A stretch of 64,000 nucleotides of DNA from Vibrio mexicanus. Its GTDB lineage: Bacteria; Pseudomonadota; Gammaproteobacteria; Enterobacterales; Vibrionaceae. The notes under the pieces were generated by a model. The model was not told the DNA's origin. It was given only the letters and a program-made list of their open reading frames with translations, and ran no database searches. The number at the start of each line of letters is the position of its first letter. Position 1 is the first letter of the stretch. A program made the position numbers and the translations under genes. Location of the stretch: positions 80,989 to 144,988 of the forward strand of contig NZ_JYJP01000116.1 of the NCBI RefSeq assembly GCF_001012815.1. The letters are read 5' to 3'. Shown here piece after piece: positions 9,388 through 18,211 of the stretch.

Positions 9388-10395
9388 ATGGCGACAATGA
9401 AGGATGTTGCCCAGCTTGCAGGAGTTTCAACTGCGACCGTATCCCGGGCGCTAATGAACCCAGAAAAAGTATCATCTTCTACACGTAAACGCGTAGAAGA
9501 TGCGGTACTTGAGGCTGGCTATTCACCAAACTCCTTGGCGCGAAATCTACGTAGAAATGAATCCAAAACCATCGTGGCTATCGTCCCGGATATCTGTGAC
9601 CCATATTTCACAGAGATCATTCGCGGTATTGAAGATGCGGCGATGGAACACGGCTATTTGGTATTGCTGGGAGACAGTGGCCAACAAAAGCGTCGTGAAT
9701 CCTCTTTCGTCAACCTTGTCTTTACCAAACAAGCAGATGGAATGCTGCTACTAGGTACAGACTTACCATTTGATGTGAGCAAAGCTGAGCAAAAGAACCT
9801 GCCTCCGATGGTGATGGCGTGTGAATTTGCGCCAGAGCTTGAGCTGCCTACCGTTCATATCGATAACCTGACTTCAGCATTTGAAGCGGTCAATTACCTG
9901 ACTCAAATGGGCCACAAGCGAGTCGCTGAAATCGCGGGCCCAGAACAGGCGGTTGTGTGTCAATTCCGCCATCAAGGCTACCAACAAGCTTTACGCCGCG
10001 CAGGTATCATTATGAATACGGCTTACTGTGCGCGTGGAGAGTTCTCGTTCGAGTCGGGTGCTAAGGCGGTTCGTTCGTTGTTGGCGCTGCCAGAGCCACC
10101 AACGGCAATCTTCTGTCACAACGACACAATGGCCATTGGCGCGATTCAAGAAGCGAAAAAGTTAGGTCTGCGAGTCCCACAAGACTTGTCTGTTGTCGGT
10201 TTTGATGACATTCAGTTTGCTCAGTACTGTGATCCACCGTTGACGACTATCTCGCAGCCTCGATACGAGATCGGGCGTCAAGCAATGCTGATGATGCTTG
10301 AAATGCTTCGTGGTCACGATGTGCGTGCAGGCTCTCGCTTGCTTGAGACCCAGCTCATGATCCGTGATAGTGCTGCGCCACCACGAGTGCTGTAG
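9388..10395 (+). CDS. cytR: LacI-family transcriptional repressor CytR
   Basis: Repressor of nucleoside uptake and catabolism genes that binds cooperatively with CRP. The 335-residue product starts MATMKDVAQLAGVSTATVSR, a LacI-type helix-turn-helix, with the hinge-helix region YSPNSLARNLRRNESKT. The periplasmic-binding-protein-like effector domain follows (VAIVPDICDPYFTEIIRG, VNYLTQMGHKRVAEI, VVGFDDIQFAQYCDPPLTT). The start at 9388 is chosen because it matches LacI-family N-termini and is preceded by AAAGAGGG; an upstream in-frame ATG would add eleven residues. Its place between priA and ftsN is the conserved order in enteric bacteria and vibrios. Confidence 0.93.
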   Translation: MATMKDVAQLAGVSTATVSRALMNPEKVSSSTRKRVEDAVLEAGYSPNSLARNLRRNESKTIVAIVPDICDPYFTEIIRGIEDAAMEHGYLVLLGDSGQQKRRESSFVNLVFTKQADGMLLLGTDLPFDVSKAEQKNLPPMVMACEFAPELELPTVHIDNLTSAFEAVNYLTQMGHKRVAEIAGPEQAVVCQFRHQGYQQALRRAGIIMNTAYCARGEFSFESGAKAVRSLLALPEPPTAIFCHNDTMAIGAIQEAKKLGLRVPQDLSVVGFDDIQFAQYCDPPLTTISQPRYEIGRQAMLMMLEMLRGHDVRAGSRLLETQLMIRDSAAPPRVL

Positions 10396-10440
10396 CCCGC
10401 GAGAACGAATCTAGCGATTCGTATATTTTGATGAGAGTGA

Positions 10441-10466
10441 AAGGGAGCCGTGTTGCTCCCTTTTTA
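10441..10466 (+). terminator. Terminator after cytR
   Basis: Stem AAGGGAGC/GCTCCCTT with a 6-nt loop followed by T5, 45 bp after the cytR stop. Confidence 0.8.
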
Positions 10467-10587
10467 TTTTGTCTTGCAAGAGTAACTCACTGCACGATTT
10501 GGTGTGTTGCTTCCACATCTTCCCTGTCATCTGATTTCAAACTGGATTACCATGGGAGCTAGTTTAAGTTTTGATTCTATTTAGCTT

Positions 10588-11136
10588 GTGGCAAATAAAG
10601 ATTATGTAAGGCGCGGCCGCGGTTCATCGAAGCAGCCCGCGCGTAAAAAAAATGCCCCTCGTCGTAAACCTTGGCGTAGTGGTTTGATTGCTCTCATCTT
10701 AGTGGGAGGGTTTGGCTATGGCTTGTATTTGCTGAGTCAAGATCCTGAGCCAGAGCAACCGGTACAAGTGCAACCTGCTAAACCTAAGCCGAAACCAAAA
10801 CCCGCACGTGTCATCCCGCCTGCACCGGAAGAGAAATGGGACTATGTCGAAACGCTGCCAAATCGCGAGGTGAAGGTAGAAGCGAAAGAGCAAGTGGTGT
10901 CGGATATTCCTTACATCATGCAGTGTGGTGCTTTCAAACAAGAATCACAGGCGGAAGAGCGCAAATTGGAGATTGCTTTCCAAGGCATTAAGAGTGAAAT
11001 CCGTAAGAAAGAAGGCAGCTCGTGGTATCGAGTGGTACTTGGCCCTTATGAGTTGAAGCGTGCTGCAGAGCGAGATAGGCATAAACTTCAACGTGCTAAG
11101 ATCGAGCCGTGTGCAATTTGGAAAGAAGCGCAGTAA
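10588..11136 (+). CDS. ftsN: Cell division protein FtsN (SPOR domain)
   Basis: Late division protein that activates septal peptidoglycan synthesis. The 182-residue product begins at GTG. It has a basic cytoplasmic tail (YVRRGRGSSKQPARKK), one membrane segment (about residues 31-48, GLIALILVGGFGYGLYLL), a Pro/Lys-rich periplasmic linker (PKPKPKPA), and a C-terminal SPOR domain (YIMQCGAFKQESQAEE ... SSWYRVVLGPYELKRAAERDRHKL). It is shorter than E. coli FtsN (319 residues) but has the same architecture. Position after cytR supports the name. Confidence 0.9.
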   Translation: MANKDYVRRGRGSSKQPARKKNAPRRKPWRSGLIALILVGGFGYGLYLLSQDPEPEQPVQVQPAKPKPKPKPARVIPPAPEEKWDYVETLPNREVKVEAKEQVVSDIPYIMQCGAFKQESQAEERKLEIAFQGIKSEIRKKEGSSWYRVVLGPYELKRAAERDRHKLQRAKIEPCAIWKEAQ

Positions 11137-11163
11137 CCGTTCCTAGAAACTGAACTAGAAAAG

Positions 11164-11187
11164 AAACGCCCTTATCGGGCGTTTTTC
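11164..11187 (+). terminator. Terminator after ftsN
   Basis: Stem AAACGCCC/GGGCGTTT with a 5-nt loop and trailing T residues, 28 bp after the ftsN stop. Confidence 0.8.
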
Positions 11188-11207
11188 GTTATTGGCGTCA
11201 AACAAAA

Positions 11208-11468
11208 TTAACGAAACTGCGGAACGTGTTCGTAGTATTCAAGGCCGAAGTCTGTCAGGTGGACATCTTGGTCTACTAGCTCAATGTATCCTGATCGGCT
11301 TAAACGCTCGAGCACCGTTGGCAGCGACTGTTGCATGAACAGCGTTATGGAGTCTGACAAATGGTTGACCGTGATAGTCCCACATTTCTGATACATCAAA
11401 TGATAGAGAACCGAGAGTTCATCTAAATTCATCGTACAGTTATAGGTACTAATATTCGCATTTAGCAT
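11208..11468 (-). CDS. Small conserved-type protein, possibly winged-helix fold
   Basis: 86 residues, no recognised family name. The order helix-helix-strand is suggested by LDELSVLYHLMYQKCG, SITLFMQQSLPTVLERLSRSGYIELV and the ending DVHLTDFGLEYYEHV. This resembles a small winged-helix or MarR-like fold (inference). A good AAAGAAAGGAA ribosome site precedes the ATG on the minus strand. It sits convergent to ftsN and divergent from hslV. Confidence 0.65.
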   Translation of the reverse strand: MLNANISTYNCTMNLDELSVLYHLMYQKCGTITVNHLSDSITLFMQQSLPTVLERLSRSGYIELVDQDVHLTDFGLEYYEHVPQFR

Positions 11469-11762
11469 GTTCAGAATTCCTTTCTTTTTATACTGAATAG
11501 AGACTGTACGTCGTAATGGTAATTGGACGTGCTAGATAGAAAGGCTAGTTAGATCAATGATTTATTTGATTAGACTTTCTTACGCAATCTCTAACATTTC
11601 TCTGACAGTTAACTCTTTGTTTTATCGTGATATTCAGATTATGCCTTCACCTCGTTTTAGAATCTTTTTGACTGTGTGTTTGTTTTAAATAATTGATGGC
11701 GCAAATGGGTGATCAAAGAGTCATAGATGGGGTTGTTTTAACGGTATTTGAATGGCGTGATG
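11469..11762. other. Upstream region of hslVU and of the small minus-strand gene
   Basis: About 290 AT-rich bases without a credible gene. The right end leads into the heat-shock promoter of hslVU; nothing else is recognised. Confidence 0.35.
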
Positions 11763-11791
11763 CTTGAAATTGGAACCTCATGTCCTCATAT
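11763..11791 (+). promoter_or_regulatory. Sigma-32 (RpoH) promoter of hslVU
   Basis: CTTGAAA at 11763-11769, a 14-base spacer, then CCTCATAT at 11784-11791. The heat-shock consensus is CTTGAAA-N14-CCCCATnT, so the -35 is perfect and the -10 has one mismatch. It lies 54 bp before hslV, a known heat-shock operon. Confidence 0.8.
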
Positions 11792-11844
11792 GAAGAATTA
11801 GAATCAGTTTATAACTAGAAACCCAGAAATAAGAGGCTCTACTC

Positions 11845-12393
11845 GTGACTACCATTGTATCTGTTCGTCGTAATAACAAAGTTGTCATTGCCGGAGATGG
11901 CCAGGTCTCTCTAGGAAATACAGTAATGAAGGGTAATGCGCGCAAAGTGCGTCGCCTATACAACAACAAAGTATTGGCTGGCTTTGCTGGTGGCACTGCG
12001 GATGCGTTCACTTTGTTTGAGCGTTTTGAAAGCAAGCTGCAGATGCACCAAGGTCATTTAACCAAAGCGGCTGTTGAATTAGCAAAAGATTGGCGCAGCG
12101 ATCGCGCCCTACGCAAGCTAGAAGCACTGTTGGCAGTCGCTGACGAAACCGCATCACTCATCATCACCGGTAATGGTGATGTTGTTCAACCAGAAAATGA
12201 TCTGATAGCGATTGGGTCTGGCGGTAATTTTGCGCAAGCAGCGGCAACAGCCCTACTTGAAAACACAGATTTGGATGCGCGTGAAATTGCAGAAAAATCG
12301 CTGGCTATTGCAGGCGATATTTGTGTATTCACCAACCATCACCACACTGTTGAAGAACTGGAAAGCACCGTTGAGCTACCGAAGCCGGAATAA
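11845..12393 (+). CDS. hslV: ATP-dependent protease peptidase subunit HslV
   Basis: Proteolytic subunit of the HslVU (ClpYQ) protease. The product starts (GTG) M-TTIVSVRRNNKVVIAGDGQVSLGNT. The first threonine after the initiator is the N-terminal nucleophile, and GDGQVSLG, GFAGGTADAF and GSGGNFAQAAA are family motifs. At 182 residues it is slightly longer than E. coli HslV (176). It is followed 48 bp later by hslU in the same operon. Confidence 0.96.
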   Translation: MTTIVSVRRNNKVVIAGDGQVSLGNTVMKGNARKVRRLYNNKVLAGFAGGTADAFTLFERFESKLQMHQGHLTKAAVELAKDWRSDRALRKLEALLAVADETASLIITGNGDVVQPENDLIAIGSGGNFAQAAATALLENTDLDAREIAEKSLAIAGDICVFTNHHHTVEELESTVELPKPE

Positions 12394-12441
12394 GACTCAA
12401 GCAAATACTTTCAACAGTGATTAGAGAATTAAGGATTAGAC

Positions 12442-13775
12442 ATGTCTGAAATGACTCCTCGTGAAATCGTTCATGAACTGAACCGTCACATTATTGGCCA
12501 AGACAAAGCGAAGCGCTCTGTTGCGATTGCACTGCGTAATCGCTGGCGTCGTATGCAGCTAGAAGAAAGCTTGCGCGCAGAAGTAACACCTAAAAATATT
12601 CTTATGATTGGTCCAACCGGTGTTGGTAAAACGGAAATTGCACGCCGCTTAGCGAAACTGGCTAACGCGCCATTCATTAAAGTGGAAGCGACCAAGTTCA
12701 CCGAAGTGGGTTATGTAGGTAAAGAGGTTGAAACCATCATTCGTGATTTGACGGATGTGGCGATCAAGATGACTCACCAACAAGCGATGGACAAAGTGAA
12801 ATTCCGCGCTGAAGAGCAAGCGGAAGAGCGTATTCTTGATGCTTTATTGCCACCAGCACGCGATGCTTGGGGCAAAACGAACAGCAAGATGAGAGTGCAT
12901 CGAATACTCGTCAAATCTTCCGCAAGAAGTTGCGTGAAGGTAAGTTAGACGACAAAGAGATTGAAGTTGATGTTGCTGCGCCACAAATGGGCGTTGAGAT
13001 CATGGCGCCTCCGGGCATGGAAGAGATGACCAACCAACTTCAAGGTATGTTCCAAAACCTAGCGGGTGATACCAAGAAGAAACGTAAGCTTAAGATTAAA
13101 GATGCGTTCAAAGCACTGACCGAAGAAGAAGCGGCGAAGCTTGTGAATCAAGAAGAGCTGAAAGAGAGCGCGATCTTTAATGTTGAGAACAACGGCATCG
13201 TGTTTATCGATGAGATCGATAAGATCTGTAAACGTGGTGATAGCTCTGGCCCAGACGTATCTCGTGAAGGTGTTCAGCGTGACCTACTGCCATTGATCGA
13301 GGGCAGCACAGTATCAACCAAGCACGGCATGGTAAAAACCGACCATATTCTGTTTGTGACTTCTGGTGCATTCCAAGTCGCGAAACCGTCAGATCTGATC
13401 CCAGAACTGCAAGGCCGTTTGCCAATTCGTGTTGAGTTAGAAGCGCTAACCAGCAACGATTTCAAACGTATCTTAACTGAGCCAAAAGCGTCTTTGACTG
13501 AGCAATACATTGCCTTGATGAAGACGGAAGAAGTGGACGTTGAGTTTACTGAAGATGGTATCAACCAGATCGCTGAAGCAGCCTGGACGGTCAATGAAAC
13601 CACCGAAAACATTGGTGCTCGTCGTCTGCATACTGTTATGGAACGCTTAATGGACGAGATTTCATTTGAAGCAACGGATAAAGCCGGCAGCAAAATGGTC
13701 ATTGACGCAGAATATGTGACCTCACGCCTAGGTGAATTTGTTGAAGATGAAGATTTAAGCCGCTTCATTCTTTAA
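12442..13775 (+). CDS. hslU: HslU ATPase subunit (frameshifted in this sequence)
   Basis: AAA+ unfoldase partner of HslV. It has Walker A GPTGVGKTEIARRLA, GYVGKEVE pore-loop region, Walker B IVFIDEIDKICK, and sensor/arginine-finger segments near LPIRVELEALT. The C-terminus LSRFIL, which docks on HslV, is intact. The frame breaks at 12869-12872, where G4 should be G5. The correction restores AWGQNEQQDESASNTRQ, the variable I-domain start, and gives 444 residues (E. coli 443). It is almost certainly an error, because all other parts are conserved. Confidence 0.94.
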
Positions 13776-13807
13776 GCTTCATTCTTGAAGTCATCGCTTG
13801 AAGATAC

Positions 13808-13838
13808 AAAAAGGAGATGCTGATGCATCTCCTTTTTT
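13808..13838 (+). terminator. Terminator after hslU
   Basis: Stem AAGGAGATGC/GCATCTCCTT with TGAT loop and T-rich 3' side, 33 bp after the hslU stop. Confidence 0.8.
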
Positions 13839-13869
13839 ATTATGGACTTAAGGACCAAGGTCGATTCAA

Positions 13870-14478
13870 TTAGAAGCGATAATCTAGAGAGACGATGAAC
13901 TCGCTGTGGTTGCTGACCTTATCAGCAAATTCTTTTGATTTGTAAGAGGTTCCCATATAGCGGTAAGTACCATCGATAGAAACATTTTGCGCTACGTGAT
14001 ACTGAACACCTACTTGGCCTCCGAAAGCAAAGTCAGATTCGCTTTCTGAATGTTTAAAGTCTTCGCCGACATTACCACGGATGATGCCTTTATTCTTAAT
14101 GTAGCCAACAGTTGCGCCACCAAAAATAGAAAAGTCTTCGTTTAATCCATGTACATAATCATAAGATGCTAGCCACTCAGTTTGTGCGAGTTCAGCTTTT
14201 GCCCATGCATCACCAATGTATAGTGCGTCAAGTTCATTATCACCGGTAAAGTTTGCAGTAAGGGTTAGTCGGTGATCTTCCGCGATGTAAGCACCGCCAC
14301 GAATATGAAAAGCTGCACCTTTTGCTGTCTCTTTGTGAATGTCACCATCGCCGTCTTCAACCTTAACTGTGGCTGAATGGTAGCCCATACCGCCGCCAAC
14401 AAAGTAGTCAACAGAAGTTGCATAAGTAGATGGAGCAGCAACAGCAGCAAGAATCGCTAAGCTAAGAACATTTTTCAT
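13870..14478 (-). CDS. Small outer-membrane beta-barrel protein, paralog 1
   Basis: 202 residues with a Sec signal peptide (MKNVLSLAILAAVAAPSTYA) and alternating-residue strands. It ends SLDYRF, with the C-terminal phenylalanine needed for Bam insertion. The start VDYFVGGGMGYHSA and internal LASYDYVHGL, IFGGATVGYI, FAFGGQVGVQY, YRYMGTSY resemble OmpA-like/OmpW-size 8-strand barrels (inference). It is one of three tandem paralogs (13.9, 14.7, 15.4 kb) sharing these motifs. Its function is unknown. The promoter shares a palindromic element with the others. Confidence 0.8.
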   Translation of the reverse strand: MKNVLSLAILAAVAAPSTYATSVDYFVGGGMGYHSATVKVEDGDGDIHKETAKGAAFHIRGGAYIAEDHRLTLTANFTGDNELDALYIGDAWAKAELAQTEWLASYDYVHGLNEDFSIFGGATVGYIKNKGIIRGNVGEDFKHSESESDFAFGGQVGVQYHVAQNVSIDGTYRYMGTSYKSKEFADKVSNHSEFIVSLDYRF

Positions 14479-14517
14479 TTTTACTTTTTCCTAAAGCGTG
14501 TATTAAAAGGCAGGTCG

Positions 14518-14546
14518 ATTATGTACACCGTTCGATTGTAGGTAAA
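14518..14546 (-). promoter_or_regulatory. Promoter with GAACGGTGTAC palindrome, barrel paralog 1
   Basis: On the minus strand TTTACC and CATAAT are separated by 17 bases. The imperfect palindrome GAACGGTGTAC (14523-14533) abuts the -10. The whole stretch from TTTACC to the -10 is nearly identical to that before paralog 3. Confidence 0.6.
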
Positions 14547-14672
14547 GTTATCTCGTAAATAACCTAGAGTTATTAAGGATTCTCTAATGCTGACCAAAGT
14601 TTATAAAAAAAGAAGGTAAGCAGTGTCGGCGGCTTGCCTTCTTTGGAATAGTTCGGGAGCGGAAATGGAGTC

Positions 14673-15299
14673 TTAGAAGCGGTAATCTAGAGAGACAGTG
14701 AATTCGCTGTGGTTATCGACTGCCAGCTTAACGCCCTCATTTTTCTCTTCGTACGAGGTGCCCATGTAGCGGTATGTGGCATCGATAGACCAGTTGGCAT
14801 CAAGTCTTACTTGCGTACCAATTTGAGCGCCTACCGCAAGATCGCGTTCACTCTCTGAATAGCTGTATCCACCTAGCCAGTCAGTGCCTGAAACTGACAG
14901 CTTGTTATTAATGAATCCAGCGCTCACACCACCAAATACCGCCACATTGCTTGCTACAGGGTAGATGTAGTCATAAGACGCCAGAAATTCGTTTTGGCTT
15001 AGTTTGCCACTTTCTGTCCAGTCGGCAATTGGGTTTAGATCGAAATGGTAGATATCATCTTTACCAGCGAAGTTTGCCGTCAGTGTGAAGCGATGGTTTT
15101 CGTTTACGTAAGCACCGCCACGAAAATGAAAGGCTGCACTGCTTGCGGTTTCTGAGCTACTGCCAAGCCCATCGACAGATAGCTTTGCTTTTGAGTTGTG
15201 GTAGCCCATACCACCACCAACAAAGTACTCAACCGTGTTTGCGTAAGCCGCTGGTGCTGATAGTGCTGCAACAACAGCAAGGCTAATAATCTTTTTCAT
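14673..15299 (-). CDS. Small outer-membrane beta-barrel protein, paralog 2
   Basis: 208 residues from the chosen ATG at 15299 (an upstream in-frame start would put 17 residues before the signal peptide). Signal peptide MKKIISLAVVAALSAPAAYA, then VEYFVGGGMGYHNSK. The barrel strands AYVNENHRFTLTANF, FLASYDYIYPVASN and VGAQIGTQVRL lead to a terminal SLDYRF. It is clearly homologous to its two neighbours, so the triplet arose by tandem duplication. Its function is unknown. Its own upstream region holds a palindrome of the same type. Confidence 0.8.
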   Translation of the reverse strand: MKKIISLAVVAALSAPAAYANTVEYFVGGGMGYHNSKAKLSVDGLGSSSETASSAAFHFRGGAYVNENHRFTLTANFAGKDDIYHFDLNPIADWTESGKLSQNEFLASYDYIYPVASNVAVFGGVSAGFINNKLSVSGTDWLGGYSYSESERDLAVGAQIGTQVRLDANWSIDATYRYMGTSYEEKNEGVKLAVDNHSEFTVSLDYRF

Positions 15300-15337
15300 T
15301 TCAGTTTTCCTTAAAATAGGGGCGTACAATTTATTTT

Positions 15338-15348
15338 GTACAGTGTTC
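15338..15348 (-). promoter_or_regulatory. GAACACTGTAC palindrome before barrel paralog 2
   Basis: On the minus strand GAACACTGTAC is followed by AAAAT, the same layout (GAAC-N3-GTWC next to an A/T-rich -10) as in the other two barrel promoters. A clear -35 at 17 bp is not seen. Confidence 0.45.
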
Positions 15349-15413
15349 ATAATTAAAATGTGTAATAAGCCGAATGAGATGCTCAGCCGGATTAATGTGC
15401 TTAAAGTGATTGT

Positions 15414-16016
15414 TTAGAATCGATAATCAATCGAAAGTGAGAGTTCGCTGTGATCATTGAACTCAAATCCTACGAGTTCGTCATCAAATGATGAACCCAT
15501 ATAGCGGTATGTGAGGTCTACCGATGCTTCTGACGAGAGAGCGAATTGAATGCCAGCTTGCCCGCCAAAGCTAAAATCGGTCGATGTATTTGAGTATTGC
15601 CAGCTGCTTAACCAACTCGAATCGGACTGGAGCAATTTATTGCGGATTGCCCCTGCGGTTACGCCTCCAAAGAGAGAGAGTTTTTGGGTAACAGGGTGAA
15701 GGTAATCATAGGAGAGTAAGAACTCTGATTGATTCACTTCGAGTGCTTCACCACCGAGTGCCAGTGAGCGAGCGTAAACCTCATTATCGCCAGTGACATT
15801 GGTGGTCAACGTGAATCTATGATTCTCATTGACATACAGTCCTGTTCTTAGGTGAAAGGCCATGTAGTCAGGCGTGTAATTGTCATTGGACTCAAGGTCG
15901 TTAATCGATATGAGATGATAGCCAATACCGCCACCAACGAAGAAGTCGATGTGTTCAGAGCTTGCATGCGCTGTGCAAGCAACCGTTAGTGCAACGAAGC
16001 TGAATACTTTTCTCAC
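15414..16016 (-). CDS. Small outer-membrane beta-barrel protein, paralog 3
   Basis: 200 residues, starting at GTG or the equivalent just downstream of AGGAGATAACTC. Signal peptide MRKVFSFVALTVACTAHA, then IDFFVGGGIGYHLIS, LYVNENHRFTLTTNVTGDNE, LLSYDYLHPV, LFGGVTAGAIRNKL, YRYMGSSFDD, terminal SIDYRF. Same family as the two genes downstream. It is more divergent than they are from each other in the second and third loops. Function unknown, probably an outer-membrane barrel. Confidence 0.8.
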   Translation of the reverse strand: MRKVFSFVALTVACTAHASSEHIDFFVGGGIGYHLISINDLESNDNYTPDYMAFHLRTGLYVNENHRFTLTTNVTGDNEVYARSLALGGEALEVNQSEFLLSYDYLHPVTQKLSLFGGVTAGAIRNKLLQSDSSWLSSWQYSNTSTDFSFGGQAGIQFALSSEASVDLTYRYMGSSFDDELVGFEFNDHSELSLSIDYRF

Positions 16017-16042
16017 CGAGTTATCTCCTACATTGATATTTT

Positions 16043-16098
16043 GAACGCTGTTCGATTTTGTTGGTGCGGATTGTGAACGCCGTTCAATTGCAGGTAAA
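16043..16098 (-). promoter_or_regulatory. Promoter of barrel paralog 3 with two palindromes
   Basis: On the minus strand TTTACC (16093-16098) and CACAAT (16070-16075) are 17 bases apart. A perfect palindrome TGAACGGCGTTCA overlaps the -10 (core 16075-16085). A second copy, GAACAGCGTTC, lies at 16043-16053, with centres 32 bp apart, about three helical turns. This suggests cooperative binding of a dimeric regulator (inference). Confidence 0.6.
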
Positions 16099-16205
16099 GT
16101 TATAACGCAGATAAGTGTTACTTATCATCATGGTCAAAAATAACCCGTGTCTTTGGAGTAATTAGGCGTGTTTTTTTAGGGGAAAAGTAAAGGGCTATTG
16201 ATGGC

Positions 16206-16221
16206 CGTGATAACAGTCACA
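16206..16221. promoter_or_regulatory. CRP-like site upstream of frdA
   Basis: CGTGA-TAACAG-TCACA matches the CRP consensus with one mismatch, 165 bp before frdA in a 287-bp gene-free region. No convincing FNR box (TTGAT-N4-ATCAA) was found in the same region. Confidence 0.45.
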
Positions 16222-16385
16222 ATACCCATATTTTTTATGCTCGTGAATGCATTACTGACGCAAAAACCTAAATGCATCAATTTTTCTGTCAATGAGCTCT
16301 TTTAAACTGAATTTAAACAGTTTTTGGGGCAACCCAAAGATCATTACAACAAGCGAATTATTCGCAATCACACTGGAGGATAACT

Positions 16386-18211
16386 GTGAAAACACTTACC
16401 ACAGATATCGCAGTCATCGGCGCTGGCGGCGCTGGTCTTCGTACTGCTATAGCGGCAGCTGAAGCGAACCCTGAACTTGAAGTCGCTCTGATTTCTAAAG
16501 TTTACCCAATGCGTTCTCATACGGTTGCTGCTGAAGGTGGCTCAGCCGCAGTTATCAAGGATGAAGATAGTCTAGACAATCACTTCAACGATACCGTTGG
16601 CGGTGGTGACTGGCTTTGTGAACAGGATGTTGTTGAGTATTTCGTAGAAAATGCCACGCGTGAAATGATTCAAATGGAGCAGTGGGGCTGCCCTTGGAGC
16701 CGTAAAGAGGATGGCGAAGTGAATGTTCGTCGCTTTGGCGGTATGAAGGTAGAGCGGACATGGTTTGCAGCCGATAAAACGGGCTTCCACATGTTGCACA
16801 CACTGTTCCAAACGTCGATGAAGTATGAACAAATCAAACGCTTTGATGAGTACTTTGTGGTCGATCTTCTCGTTGAAGAAGGTGAAGTGCAAGGCTTGAT
16901 TGCCATTCATATGTCGGAAGGTGAATTGGTGACGATCAAAGCGAAATCTGTTGTGCTGGCAACGGGGGCGCGGGTCGTGTTTACCACTGTAATACCAATG
17001 GTGGCATCGTAACGGGTGATGGAATGGCAATGGCCTATCGCCACGGCGTACCATTACGTGATATGGAGTTCGTTCAATATCACCCAACGGGCCTGCCAGG
17101 TACGGGCATCTTGATGACCGAAGGTTGTCGTGGTGAAGGCGGTATCATCGTCAATAAAGATGGTTATCGTTACCTGCAAGATTACGGCATGGGCCCAGAA
17201 ACGCCGGTGGGTCAGCCAAAGAACAAATACATGGAACTTGGTCCACGCGATAAGGTGTCTCAAGCATTCTGGCATGAGCAGCAAAAAGGCAACACCATCA
17301 AGCATCCGCTTGGCGATGTCGTCCACTTAGACCTTCGTCACCTTGGTGAAGAGTACTTACAAGAGCGCTTGCCATTTATCTGTGAACTTGCCAAAGCCTA
17401 CGTCAATGTAGATCCAGCGAAAGAGCCGATCCCAATTCGTCCAACCGTTCACTACACCATGGGCGGTATTGAAACCAATGGTCAGTGTGAAACCCGTATT
17501 AAAGGTTTATTCGCGGTAGGTGAGTGTGCGTCTGTCGGATTACATGGTGCGAACCGCTTAGGTTCAAATTCGCTAGCTGAGTTTGTGGTATTTGGCCGCG
17601 TTGCCGGTGAAGAAGCGGTGAAACGTGCGGCAGAATTCAAAGGTTGGAACGAAGAATCTATCGCTAAGCAGGTGAAAGCGGTAGAAGACCGTATCGCGGC
17701 CTTGATGAGCCAAGACGGCGACGAGAACTGGGCAGATATCCGCACTGAAATGGGTCACACCATGGAAGCGGGTTGCGGTATCTATCGTCAAGAAGATTTG
17801 ATGCAAGCCACCATCGATAAGATCACTGAGCTTAAAGAGCGCTACAAGCGCATCAGCATTAAAGACAAAGGCAAAGTGTTCAACACTGACCTTCTATACG
17901 CTATCGAAGTAGGCTATGGCCTTGAAGTAGCGGAAGCTATGGTTCACTCGGCTATCTTGCGTAAAGAGTCTCGCGGCGCGCATCAGCGTTTAGACGACAA
18001 CTGCACTGAGCGTGATGATGTGAACTTCCTGAAACACTCACTCTCTTTCTTTAATGAAGGTGCAGCGCCGACCATCGATTACAGCGATGTGAAGATCACC
18101 AAATCTCAACCAAAAGCTCGCCTATACGGAGAAGCGGCAGAGAAGGCGGCGGCAGAAGAGGCAGCAAAAACAGCGGCCAAAGCTGAGAAACCATCAGAGG
18201 AGCAAGCATAA
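16386..18211 (+). CDS. frdA: Fumarate reductase flavoprotein subunit (frameshifted here)
   Basis: Catalytic FAD subunit of the anaerobic quinol:fumarate reductase. It has the FAD dinucleotide fold AVIGAGGAGLR, the histidine that carries covalent FAD in RSHTVAAEGGSAAV, and catalytic segments FVQYHPTGLPGTGILMTEGCRGEGG, RPTVHYTMGGIETN and GLHGANRLGSNSL. The frame breaks at 16964-16968, where G5 should be G6. The repair gives ATGGAGRVYHCNTNGG and a 608-residue protein, the family length. The start GTG follows a strong GGAGGA. It is first in frdABCD; the break is likely a sequencing error. Confidence 0.94.

Noticed and set aside
13274..13768. Antisense open frame within hslU
   Set aside because: Shadow of the conserved HslU C-terminal half; no recognisable domain.
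16103..16385. FNR box for frdABCD
   Set aside because: Anaerobic control is expected, but no sequence close to TTGAT-N4-ATCAA was found; only a CRP-like site is visible.
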